Assembly (NCBI GenBank): GCA_030620095.1 | Contig: JAUTXW010004702.1 | Coordinates: 496,001-560,000 of the forward strand | Direction of reading: 5' to 3' | DNA from: Kuschelorhynchus macadamiae | Lineage: Eukaryota > Arthropoda > Insecta > Coleoptera > Curculionidae | Length of the DNA: 64,000 bases | In this document: positions 1 to 10,960 of the stretch, piece by piece | Layout: each line of letters opens with the position of its first letter | Numbering within the stretch: position 1 is the stretch's first letter | Notes under the pieces: generated by a model | What the model was told of the DNA's origin: nothing | Database searches by the model: none | The model's input: only the letters and a program-made list of their open reading frames with translations | Position numbers and translations under genes: made by a program

Positions 1-1650
1 TTACGCAAATCATGAGTACGCGGAAAACTAGAATCAACCTGAAAATACAAAAAGAACACATCGAAACAGAAAAGATCTACATCAGACGAGGTATATTCCA
101 GGGAGATTTACTCAGCGCTTTGTGGTTCGGCCTCTGACTCAATCCACTCTCAAACACACTGAATAACACAAACTTCGGATTCCAAATTAAACATCAAAAA
201 AATAACCTACACAAAATAAACCATCTCTTGTACACGGATGGCAGAAAATTATAAGCAAGCACAAAAGCACAGCTAAAGGAACTCCTTAAAATCACAAAAA
301 CATTTACCCTGGACATCAACATGGAATTTGGTATAATTAAATGCAAGCTACTTCACATTAACAAGAGATAGTGGAAAGACCTCCCTACGACGGAAACAAT
401 CAACAATGAAACCATAGATAACATGCTCAAAGAAGAAACATACAGATACCTAGGCTTCCGTCAAAGCACCAAAATTAACCACACTCATATCAAATCAGAG
501 CTCAAGACGGAATTTAAAACCAGACTCACAAAACTACTAAAAATAAAACTGAACTCCAGAAATTTAACGAAAGCTATTAGCACCTTTGCTATACCTACTT
601 TTGCGTATTCGTTTGGTATCATTAAATGGTCACATGCAAACACAGAACACATTCACATTCTCATACGTTCTGAATTCACTAAATACAGAAAGTTACACCC
701 CAACGCATGCAAGGAAAGACTCACCATCGAGAGAAAAGAAGGAGGGAGGGGAATTATAGATACACAAACGCTAAATAAAAAACAAATTTACGAACTCAGA
801 AAATTCTTCTACAATAAACAAACTAACCTCCACAAGGCAATAGTGAAGGCAGGCAAGACAATTATACACCGTTCGACCTGTCTCAAACGAGCCACATTCA
901 ATCACAGCTAGAAAAGATGAACACCTAGTCTGAAAAAACACTCCACGGAAGACATAGATACCACCTAAAGCAAGACCACATACATAAAAAGCTTTCATAT
1001 ACGTGGTTACAGGTAGGGCAGCTGCTCCTCGAGACAGAAGGCTTTCTGCTTGCCATCCAGGACAAAATCATAGCAAACAGAAATTACCAAAAGCACATCA
1101 TCAAAGATACAACCATTGAAGACGACAAGTGCAGGAGATGTCACCAGCAGAGAGAAACGATCGATCACATAACGAGTGGATGTAGAACAATGGCCGGAAC
1201 AGAACATACAAACTAACGGAGAACACAGACCCTTACTACCATTATACACCAACATCCATACTTGAAAATGAACACTACAAGCTCTACTGGGACATTGAAA
1301 TCCACATAGATATAACAATCCCCGAAAACAGACCTGATATCACCTTTCAATCCAAATAAGAAAAGATCACTTATTTAATTGACATGGCTGTCCCCAACGA
1401 CGAGAACATCCAAGCGAAATACAGCGAGAAGATCGCCAAACACACCGACCTGGCAATGGAAATAAAAAGGTTGTGGAAATAGGAAAGAGTCATCGTTGTT
1501 CCTCTTATCTTATCGGTAACAGGTCTCACCCCAACAACATTTACACCGCATTTGGCTCAATTAGGACTTAATACAGATATTCACAGGAACATCCAGAAAT
1601 CTGTCATTTTGCAAACATGTAGCATCGTTAGATCATTTCTTAATACACAA
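1..1650 (+). mobile_element. 3' remnant of an R2/R4-type LINE: reverse transcriptase, CCHC finger and restriction-like endonuclease
   Basis: Translation in shifting + frames gives a recognisable order of domains. The QGDLLSALWFG reverse transcriptase box lies near 97-135 and a YTDG box near 229-243, where the family has YxDD, so the catalytic aspartates are not intact. A YRYLGFRQ thumb motif follows at about 441-464 and a KEGGRGI motif near 735-760. Downstream comes a C-x2-C-x7-H-x4-C knuckle (about 1130-1180). A C-terminal segment with RPDI and LIDMAVPND (about 1330-1400) matches the PD-(D/E)xK endonuclease of site-specific R2/R4/Dong-type LINEs. In-frame stops after the QGD and YTDG boxes and further frame changes make it a dead copy. 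The 5' end lies outside the window. Clade assignment within the R2/R4/NeSL group is by recall, not by a tree. Confidence 0.85.
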
Positions 1651-3584
1651 TTGTTGTATTTTTTCCTTTTTTTTTTACTGATTTTTGTTATAATCTCGTC
1701 AGTATAAAATACAACCACAGAAATACTATGAGACAACAAGTCGACAAATAATAATATTATATTCAATTTTTTGACAATGCTCTATATACCTTTTAAGAAA
1801 CACGTCACGTAGCAATCAACTACCTTTGGATGTGTTAATGGTAAGGAAATACTTTTCAACTGTCAGTGATATTTTGTTAAATTGTATTTTTTAACTTTCT
1901 GAAGTACCAGTAGCCCCGCTCCGCGTCGTTCGGGATAATACCAGTCGCGTGCGGGAAAGTGTCATTTTCCCCACTATAAATAATTAATTTACTTTTCAGT
2001 ATTTTTGTTGAAGTAGCTTTATTTTTTTTATATACATTTTTATATAAAATAATACTTCTGAGAGACTTCCAGCTTTTCTTAGTAAATGATTGTTGACCGA
2101 ATTAAGCCTTGCGTCCTTCGATCAACTGCAGTCACAGCGCAAATAGATTGCTCCATTTATCTAGTCGGTTGGGGGTTCCAAAAATCTAGAAAATATGGGG
2201 CAAAATTAAAATTGATTTTGAAATGCGATCAGTCATTAATATCTAACAAAACTTCATGCCGTCATAGTTTAAACTATGCACCCCGTGTTAAAAACAAAAC
2301 GGTTTTTAATACAAAAACGGGGCGCGCCACATCTGATTCTGACAGAGTGATCCCTCATTAATCAAATCCGAATCCCTGGGCAACTACGGTTGCATCGCGA
2401 ATTTCGGAAGAAAGGTAATGTTAATTAATTACTAATTTATAACACTAAAAAACGGTGTTTCTGAAATACGCTTTGAGGAGAGCCCCTAAAACTTTTTAAT
2501 TAATAATTGAATAAAGTTTAATTACGTCCTGTGTCTACGAAATGAAGGGCCTCGTTATAAATAACAGCCTAATCTCGATTAATTAATATAATTTTTAAAC
2601 CAGGTAGACTGCAAACTAATATACAAATCTGATGAACTTATTCTTGGACGCTGATCATTTAGCATGTAAGTTAATGTTCAAGTAATTTATAAAACTATAT
2701 CAAGTTCTATACAGCGTGGAAAGTAAATGATTACAAACATTTTAACAGGCAACTTAGAGCAAATCATTTTTATATAAAATGGGGTCAACACTGAAGGGCT
2801 TTAGAGATAAGATCCGTTTAAAATTTACGATTTTTTTGACAAGGCGTCAACATTACACTTATACTGAGTACTACATAAATTGACATTTTGAATGCTAAAA
2901 TTATGCCATCGTTTTCGATTTAGCAATTAGATTATTTGGAGCTTTTATCGTTTAAATATTCTAAAAAAAATATGAATAATAATTATTGTTTCGTCGGCTT
3001 TGAATCTAGTATTCAAATTAAGAAATCGATACTTTTGAATAAATAACAATTATTTATAAGAAACACTTTTAATTTTTGTGTTTTTGCACCATACGCAACA
3101 GACTAACGAAATCATGTTTAAACAGTTCAAGTAAATTTGCAAAGGCATTCTTTCTAATTTTCCTGAGGTTTGATCGTTGATCCACCAAATATTGGATTAG
3201 TTAGGATTCTGAAATTTCAATCAACACTTCCTATTCGAATTTCCTGGCTAAACGTCTGGTCGCAATTAAGGACTACTAAATATTTAGAATACCTAATAAT
3301 AATAATTCACAAATTCAACAAAAAAATAAACAAACGGAATTATTTTTGTATAAAATCCGTCTTTTGCTATGTTTTACCAAAAGTTTCTTGGGGGCCTTCC
3401 ACCATACAAATAAACCAAAGACAACGTTAGTAAAAACCCCAATTCGCAAAAGCACACCAAAAGCAATGTAAATTAAAAGTGACTGGAAAAGGACTGTCCC
3501 GTGTTAATTGCTTTGTAAGTACGAATTAACGGAAATCTTTGCGAAAGCGAATTTTTGTTCTAGTGGGAAATTTAATTACACTTT
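1651..3584. other. AT-rich intergenic DNA without a recognised gene
   Basis: No family was recognised in any frame. The only compositional anomaly is a GC-rich patch at about 1911-1970, with CCCGC and GCGGG blocks about 35 bases apart and a GGGAAA/TTTTCCC stem around a short loop. The rest is AT-rich with homopolymer runs. Confidence 0.4.
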
Positions 3585-4015
3585 CCCTTGCACTGCGCTC
3601 TCTTTTTTATCCGAGAGTCTAAATTAAATTTGTTTCGTTTGGACTTTTTTGGAGTGGCGTCAGGCCATCACGTAGAGTCATATTTTGAGCGCGATTTTAC
3701 TGCAGTTTGTAAGACTTGGAAACCTCGTAGCCATAAAAAATTCCAGAAGAGTAGGGATAGAGTACACATAACAATTACCTTAAGAATACCAAGTACAGTT
3801 GTACCTAAAATGAATAATACACTTTGGTCAGTAGCATCTGAATAAAATTTTGTAATTCTGGGAATCACATATATTTGCGAATGCGCAAAATTAAACTTGT
3901 TTGGCTCCTATGGACATTTTTCTGCGGCCTAATAAAGAACTTAGATTAAAAAACGTCAAGGCTACAGTAAAACACGGTGGAGATAGCGTTTTAGGGTTGT
4001 ATGTTGTCTTCCTGG
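3585..4015 (+). mobile_element. Decayed Tc1-like transposase fragment
   Basis: The peptide at about 3885-4005 reads, across one frame change, AKLNLFGSYGHF followed by RPNKELRLKNVKATVKHGGD. This is the Tc1 signature between the first catalytic aspartate (usually DESKFNLFGSDG) and the block usually ending GTVKHGGGSVMVWG. The catalytic DES has become CAK, and two stops follow GHFSAA. The 300 bases before it contain RESKLNLFRLD, which may be a second decayed copy of the same motif. No inverted termini or TA duplication could be assigned. It is a remnant with no coding capacity. Confidence 0.7.
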
Positions 4016-4834
4016 GTGGATATTATACATTTAAATTGAAGAAAACAATACATATATTTAGATTCTCTGAGGTAGCATCTAATGCATGGTACACGAAATT
4101 TTTATTTAAATAATATCATCCTTTTATTTCGATACTACTCCCAATACACATCATACTGTATTTTTGAAAAATTACTTATAAATGCCTATACGCTGTTGAG
4201 ATATCACCTCAGTCATTACAATTACATTACAGTAGTTACAATTAAAAATCGCACACAGTTGTGAAATTTTAAACAGAAATTAATTATGAGCCAAAATAAG
4301 GGAGGAATGAAATACGATTGGGTCTAAAGATACTTAATAACCACTAGCAAGAGGTCTATAAACTCTTATTGTCAAATAGAAAGGCCATACAAAATATTAA
4401 TCATTGTTTATTAAATCAATACACCTTTTTTCCTATCAATATCCTTACATTTATTAAATGCACCATTTAAGCTATGACATGAAATATGAATACTAATATT
4501 TAGTATCATGACTGTATGCTATGTTTTTGTTAAAATAAATCATTCAATTATCAATGGAAGTATATTGAGTTGGTTGTCAATCCTGGCCAAAACTTAGCAC
4601 CAAAGAACTTTTCAATATCAGTCCTCAACTATCTCCGTCAAGAGAACTTTGTTTGAATCTCAGGCAAAATATTTCACCTGCGCTATTTCTTTGGCTGTGA
4701 ACTTCATAACTGACACACAATATATATATCAATGTTGCATTATGGAAACTTCTATGGCGCAATATTTAAAATTGAGCACCCTAAGGGCTACTTTATTTCT
4801 GGTGGTTATAAACAACTTCAAATTATCATACATA
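4016..4834. other. Unassigned AT-rich sequence
   Basis: Short open frames only, none with recognisable motifs. The left boundary of hAT copy 1 falls at about 4835, where similarity to hAT copy 2 begins abruptly and without a terminal repeat. Confidence 0.4.
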
Positions 4835-7014
4835 CAGTACTAATTCACACAATTTCGACACTTCAGTGTAGGCCTCATCCAGCTCCTCGTCTTTTAAAAA
4901 TTACATTAGTTCCTTAGCGCTATTTTTTGCGTTAATGTCATCAGTTTCTTAAATCACTTTTAGTTTAGATCGCAGTAACACTCGGTCGAAGAACTGGCCA
5001 TAATGAAGAAGAAAAGATTTAAACGCATCTTCTGGAAAAGTTTTTTCTTTAAATGCATCAAAATTGCAGAGCTCGAGCAATTTAAAATCATTTAAACCGT
5101 TAAAGCTATAGTTTATTTGTTGCTGAATTTGATCGATTATTTCATAAAAGAGGCGTCTGTATGATGTTTGAACATCTCCCACCTAGTCTATGTCTGTTCG
5201 AAGGCGCTTGGCTTGTGGCTCTACATTTAACTTCATCGTTTTCTCCCAAAATAGGTCAAAGTCATCTCTTTTTTGGCTTAACATGGACTTAAAATCATCC
5301 ACTTTTTTTAGGCAAAAAGCAATATCATTTGTTTTAGTTTGTAATATATTAAAAACATTGCCCAAGAATGGAAATATTATACCCCTCGAACTATTTATTG
5401 CTTCTGAGTCTCACGTTTCATTATTTTCTATTATATTCTCAAATAGTTCAATCAGTGATTCACGATTTTTAGATACTGTTAACACAAGTCTTCCATTACA
5501 GTTCCACCTAGTAGGAGCTACTTTGGGCAATCGTTTGTGGACAATGGAGTCCAAAGCTTGTGTATGTTTTGTTGACTTGAAAAAAAAAGCAGCCATGCCA
5601 CTTAAAGTAACGAAAAATACTTTACACTCTTCAATGTGATTGATGGACTGGGATTAAACTAAATTTAATTTATGAGCAAAACAATGGACAAACACAACAC
5701 TTGGGAAAGTTTCTCGAATTTTAGCTTGCAGACCCCCTAATTGTCCTGCCATCACTGCAGCTCCATCATAGCTTTGGGCAACTAATTTTTTCTCTCCATT
5801 AATTTCTTTAGTAACGTTATAAACTACGGTATATAATGCATCTGCTGTACGATTCTCGGACACATTCTTAAAACCTAAAAATCGCTCTTGAATACTTCCG
5901 TCTGTTTTAACTTAGCGTATTACTATAGATAATTGGCTAAAATTAGTGATATCAGTTGTTTCGTCCAGAACAATAGCAATGAACCGCGCCTCGCCAATCT
6001 CCTGCTTGATTCTTTTTAGAATAATGGTTACAACAGCAGAAATTAAATCGTTCTGGATTCGACGTTATGTGAAAAACGCTAGACTGCTCTAAATGGTTTT
6101 TTAAGCAGTCATCATATTTAGCCACTAAACTAAGCAAATCTTGAAAATTTCGTCATCGTGTTTCGTTATGACCTCTAAATCCCAATTCGTGCTGTCCGAG
6201 AAAACAAATAACATCGATAAGTCTTCTTAATATTTGCCTATTTTTATCGACTAGTTCATTGTGTTGGCGGTGACTAATTTCCAACTGTTTATTAAGGGCG
6301 TGTTCGATTCTGGTTTTGCCGAAGACTTTTTCTTTTATAATGGCCTGTAAATGCGCTTTGGACATAATGTGTCTTTTTACAGCTTTATGGAAATTGTTTA
6401 AATCGGAAAAACCAGTTTTATTCCAGAGACCTTTTTCATAAAAGTAAACATGGCTAATAAAATAATGTACTTATATTTTCACACCCTGTTAGTCATTTAA
6501 ATTGTTTGTATTGTTTTTCCGGATAAAAATGTCTAATACAGTTTTTCATTTTTATGGTTAAATTTTTCACAGGCGGTTTGCCCTTATCTGAAAATTATTT
6601 GAAAATTGATATGACGTACGTATCACACATAGTACACAACACACGGATAGCCTTTCAAACAAAGAACCTACTCCAACGATAGCTTCCGCCACCGCTTAAA
6701 GCACGCGACTGAAATGCAGAAATTGCAAACAGCCGGTGAAAAACCTCTCGCTCGATTCACAGGAAATCAAGCATATAGGACTTGGCTGCAGAGAAGCTAG
6801 CGGCCCGCATAGGTTCTATTCGATATTCTATTGTGGCTGGGTTGGAGTCAATGCCACATTTATTATGGGCTTGATAATTAAGATAATATTTTAGCATTTT
6901 TAATATAAACTAAATTAATGGTTTCCTATTTCAAAAATTACATTTTAGAAGATGTTTTGTAATTTTTTTTGGAGAAGCACTGCTTCCCTTGCTTCCATGG
7001 ACTGCACGCCCCTG
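4835..7014 (-). mobile_element. Defective hAT transposon copy 1 (TTF/ZMYM1-like transposase), missing one end
   Basis: Read from 7014 leftwards, this is the same element as the copy at 22835-25249. The 5' terminus CAGGGGCGTGCAGTCC (reverse complement of 6999-7014) is present. Coding pieces follow in order: residues around SKAHLQAIIKEKVFGKTRIEHALNK (6153-6365), a DUF4371-like region with FRGHNETR, a catalytic-core piece with SYDGAAVMAGQLGG (5654-5863), PTRWNCNGRL (5411-5596), and a terminal domain that stops at 4949. The usual hAT dimerisation end and the second terminal repeat are absent, because homology to the other copy stops at about 4835. The N-terminal zinc-finger segment, present in copy 2, is deleted near 6590-6615. 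Multiple stops show it is dead. It keeps about 200 bases (about 5975-6178) that copy 2 lacks. Confidence 0.88.
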
Positions 7015-7179
7015 CCTGTTTTACTGCGTAATTTATTTTAAAGAAGTATGCCAAAAAATACAATAAACATACATATTCATAAAAACAACAAAATATCGCA
7101 AGACAATAGTAAACAAAAATATTAGGAACTGTTAGGGGAAATTAGGAATATTAGAGATTTAGGAACTCTTCATTTGCTT

Positions 7180-7455
7180 TCAAAAGCAGTATTGACTTAA
7201 TGAGTCAAAATGTTGGTCAGATAAAGCATGAGGCCGCTGAGTATTTAAAAACGTGGCAACAAAGAACAGTCTTTCAAAAGATGCTAAAGATGGTAGAGAC
7301 GTGTTGTGCCGAATATATAAGATTTCAACAAAAATATACTTGTCTAGTAGTTTTACGTCGCTAAATTCTCCTTGAGTATATTGAAAAACGTCTAAACCAA
7401 CAGAGCTGTATCTAGTACTATAGTACCAACAATACAAAACTCTAACGTACTTCAC
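7180..7455 (-). mobile_element. C-terminal dimerisation fragment of a second, different hAT transposase
   Basis: The 91-codon minus-strand frame ends with residues resembling the hAT C-terminal dimerisation domain: SLASFERLFFVATFLNTQRP followed by HALSDQHFDSL. The family usual is a proline or serine-rich lead, then ERLFS, then a K/R-rich stretch, then L-x-x-x-x-F-x-x-L. It is not the transposase of the neighbouring hAT copies, whose equivalent is VSVERNFSTVKRIKN at about 23040-23100. Nothing upstream on the minus strand completes the protein, so this is a truncated relic. Confidence 0.65.
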
Positions 7456-7680
7456 TTACTGCGAATACCGGTTGGTGGTTTAAAAATAAGAAGTCTGACC
7501 GAGATTGTTATAAATCCCGGTTAATCGTGACGTCACTTGTACGATTTCGACAATCAGCCGGGATTGATATGAACATCGGAGTCGGGAGGCTAGTCACAGC
7601 GATAAAACTAAAACAAAAAACGCCGCTAGCCGTCAATAACGACTTCGAACAGAACTTGTCTAAAGGAACTTTTCTTTTGG

Positions 7681-7775
7681 TAACTTAGTTACTTTTTAGT
7701 ATCTTAGATACTTTTCGGTACCCAAGTTACTTTTCAGTATTTAAGGTACTTTTCGGTATCTAAGATACTTTTTAA
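7681..7775. repeat. Five tandem 19-bp units with a palindromic core
   Basis: Five consecutive units start at 7681, 7700, 7719, 7738 and 7757, each exactly 19 bases. The clearest unit is TATCTTAGATACTTTTCGG. The first part of the unit (TATCTTAGATA) is nearly self-complementary. Related AAGTAACTTA/AAGATAC blocks continue less regularly to about 7860. No protein frame spans the array. Confidence 0.9.
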
Positions 7776-9439
7776 GTTACAAGATACAGTTCCTTTTAAA
7801 AAGTATTCAGGATATAGTAACTTAAAGTAAGTTACTATAAAGTAACTAAGATACTTTTTCAGACAGCTCTGTATATTTAGCTTTAAATTTGTCACGGGAA
7901 AAAGTAAATCTAAATTTTTATAAAAAATTGAGATGGTACATTGTGATACTGGACCCCTCAGTATGAAAGATGATGAATATTATAACTTGTGTGTTGTTCT
8001 TAACTGCGACGCTATAAGTAGTGGAATTAAAGTCACAGTACTGGGTTCACTGCGAGTTTATGAGAGAATTATTACAAACTGAATGAGTCGTCCTGAAATA
8101 TGCTTCTTCGAACCGTCGTGATCTCATGAAACTTGTTGTAAATCAAATTTGGTTTAGGACCTACTACATACATGTTGGGTTTACCTGAAAGCCACTCGAA
8201 TGCCTCCTTATGGTCGACGAGTGTTAAGTTAAGGTTTCTTTTTTTGGTGATTCATATCACCTAATGTCCAGGGTGGTTTGTTATATTTTGACAAACATTT
8301 TCCTTGCGCCCTTTCTCTTTTGAGATACAAAAAAAAGGTAAATACGGAACTTGTAAATTTTTATGTGGGATATATTTTAGTGACACGACAAAACAAAAGA
8401 CTATTGGAAAACTGGAAAAATTATATAATTTAGGTTCGTTTTTTTTAATGGGACACCTTATATTTTTTATGACGGTTGGCATAATCTTTTCTTCCTAATT
8501 TCAAAAATATATGATATTTGCTTTAAACGCTTTTGAAATACTAAGCCTTAAAAATTGGTAATAAGTAATCAGAAATCGAAGTAGCAATGGATACCTTTAA
8601 AAAAATAAAATGCGTGTGTTTTGCCACCGTATAAATTATTTCAATTCAAATTTTACAGCTTAGAATTTTAAAAACGGTTAAAACAAATTATATATTTTTG
8701 AAATAAGGAGGAAGATATTTTTTGAATCACAAAAAAATAAGGATGTTTCATTAAAAAAAACACACGTGTAATTCTCGAAGCTTTTCGATGCTCATTTGTT
8801 TTTTGTGATATCACTAAAAGATATCCCACGTCAAAATCATCAAGTTTTGTATTTACATTTTTTTTTCATATCTCTGAAAATAAAAGGAGACAAGGTTTGT
8901 TAAAATGTAAAAAATCACCACCTACTGTCAGTAAAGTTGTCAGTTGGGCTAGGGATGCAATGAAGTGTAACATACCGTTATTTTGCTCTGATGGACATAG
9001 TATTAGCAAAATTATGAAATCTTTTCGATTGGTGTTAGTACTTTTACTTCCTAAAACAAGCTGGGTATTCCATTTGTAAAGGGACTACCACTTTCTTCTT
9101 CAAGACAAGAAAATTATAAACTAATAACTGCTGGATGTATCAAGAAAGTGAATAGTTATTAATGTTTGGTGGAGTTGAGAGTAAAGTGCCGATATACAGA
9201 AAAATTAATGAGCCTATAGTTACATGATTACTTATCGTGCGCTTGTACATCACATAGTTAAAAAATTGGTATTTTTATCTTTACTGTTATTATTAACAGA
9301 TATTACTATTAATATTAACAAATATTGGAGGAGTAAATCTAATAAGAAGTCTTGAAGAAAAAACCAGCCACTTCGTGATCGCGAGATAGCTGTAGCATTG
9401 GATCCTCACTATTGGTTACTTCACAGGTAAAACTTAACA
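7776..9439. other. Unassigned AT-rich DNA with probable decayed repeats
   Basis: No recognised protein. A segment near 8440-8465 carries GGGACACCTTATATTTTT, resembling the ACAGGGTGTCCC-type termini found elsewhere in this window. It is probably the end of a small mariner-type element. The short frame at 8897-9079 has no recognisable family. Confidence 0.35.
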
Positions 9440-10960
9440 ATATCCTATTGTGCAAGTGCTCTAAGCTAAGAAGACTATTTCGACTATTTCCTTCCTGGTG
9501 ACGTAGAAGTTAGATAGATACTTGAGACTGATGAGCGTGAAGGTATGCTTCTGCTCAAATTCATCACTTTCGATGTGCCTATGTCTAGCATCCGTAATTC
9601 TGTTGGACTCTGATTCAGAACCTCGAAGGAATAGGGACCACAAGCACATTCGTAGCCTGTACTTCGAATGTTAAGGAGAGATGACGTTGTTTGTGTCCAT
9701 CATTCAGTTTTGGTCAAAACCTAGGTATGTAAAGGTTTAGTCAAACTGACAAGGAATAATATTCCCAGCCGTTACAAGCTCGTTTTCTGGTTAGTCTGTG
9801 TATCTACCCTTAGTAACCTTAAGCACTGCACACTTGTCCAGCCGAAATTCTATAACTACGACTCTGGTGTATTCTTGTATCTCTTTTTAACCTTGTTGTA
9901 AATTTCAGTCACTAGTAGCATAAAGCTTGAAGACATCCATACAAAACTGAGCGTTACCTTGTGGGTACGATTACTTGGAGGCCCACATTGGTGACCATAG
10001 CTTTTTGAAGAGACACGGAAATAGGTAACAGAGAGAATCACATTAGTAGAGGGCTTAAAAGGTTACCCTGGAAAACTCCTCCCTTAAACATAGGAGGGTC
10101 GGTCTGTATTTTAATTCTTCCGGATGTTATGGAACATTTTTTTTTTCCAGAGCGGCATAAGTTGTCGAATCGAACATTATAGTAGTGCTGAAGGTACGAC
10201 AAGTGTTTTTAGTGAGTGCACTAGTAATTTATGCGGTGTTGTGTCGAAGACTGTCTTATAATCGATCCAGAGTATCGAAATATTTCATTTTAACTAGTTC
10301 TCCGTGCAGGCACAATACTCTAGAGAACAGGATAGGAATGAAGAAGTTATAACATGTATTGAGGCAGGTAGTTTTCAGGTTCCTCTAAGTTTCGTTTTTC
10401 CCGGTATCAGTGATGTTTTCCCTTCTACAACTCACTCAGGAATTGATTGAACCCTATTTAGCAAACCCAATACCCTTGCAAGTTGTGGATGTGCGCTAAG
10501 GAATTTCTTGCACCAGAAGTTGTTGATTCCACCCGGTTGAGCAGGTATTGCAAAGTTCCTGCTTCCTTGGAGGGTCTTTCTGATCTTTTCCTGTGTGACC
10601 ACCGGGATTGAGTCTTGATGTTGCTGGTCCTGAAAGCAGTAGTCGGCGACGTTTCTTAGGGCTCAAGTATTTACGTTATAAAGGCTTGCAACCTCATAGA
10701 TTTCTTTCCAGAAGTGTTCAACCCATTCAACAGGTAGCGGATTAGACTTAGCCATAACGGGCTATGCATCCTTAGAAGACGAAAGGGCCGTTTGTATTGT
10801 TATCACATATGCTTAACATTTTTTATTGTCAAGCTGATCTTGTTAATCCTTAGTGAGAGAATAATATCTATATAAGGCTGTTTAATAATGACTAGCCTTG
10901 TCTTATGTAATGTGTGAGGTCCTTGCTGTAATTCTCTCCCAATTTATTATTATTATTATT
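9440..10960 (-). mobile_element. Decayed R2/R4-type LINE, reverse transcriptase region
   Basis: The reverse complement gives a fragmented but ordered LINE. NPLPVEWVEHFWKEIYEV lies near 10740, then EKIRKTLQGSRNFAIPAQPGG followed by INNFWCKKFL (about 10600-10510). An RT core follows with ILWIDYKTVFDTTPHKLLVHS (about 10270-10220), where the family has a W-x-D-Y-K-K-A-F-D-S-x-P motif. The QGD-type box near 10060 is degraded. Near 9540-9500 comes a TELRMLDIGTSKVMNL block, as in the post-RT region of R4/Dong-type elements. Stops and frame shifts occur throughout. It belongs to the same broad group as the element at 1-1650, but on the opposite strand, and it has lost the endonuclease end. Confidence 0.75.

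Noticed and set aside
7681..7775. CRISPR-like array
   Set aside because: The units are contiguous, with no spacers, are not identical, and lie in eukaryotic DNA without cas genes.
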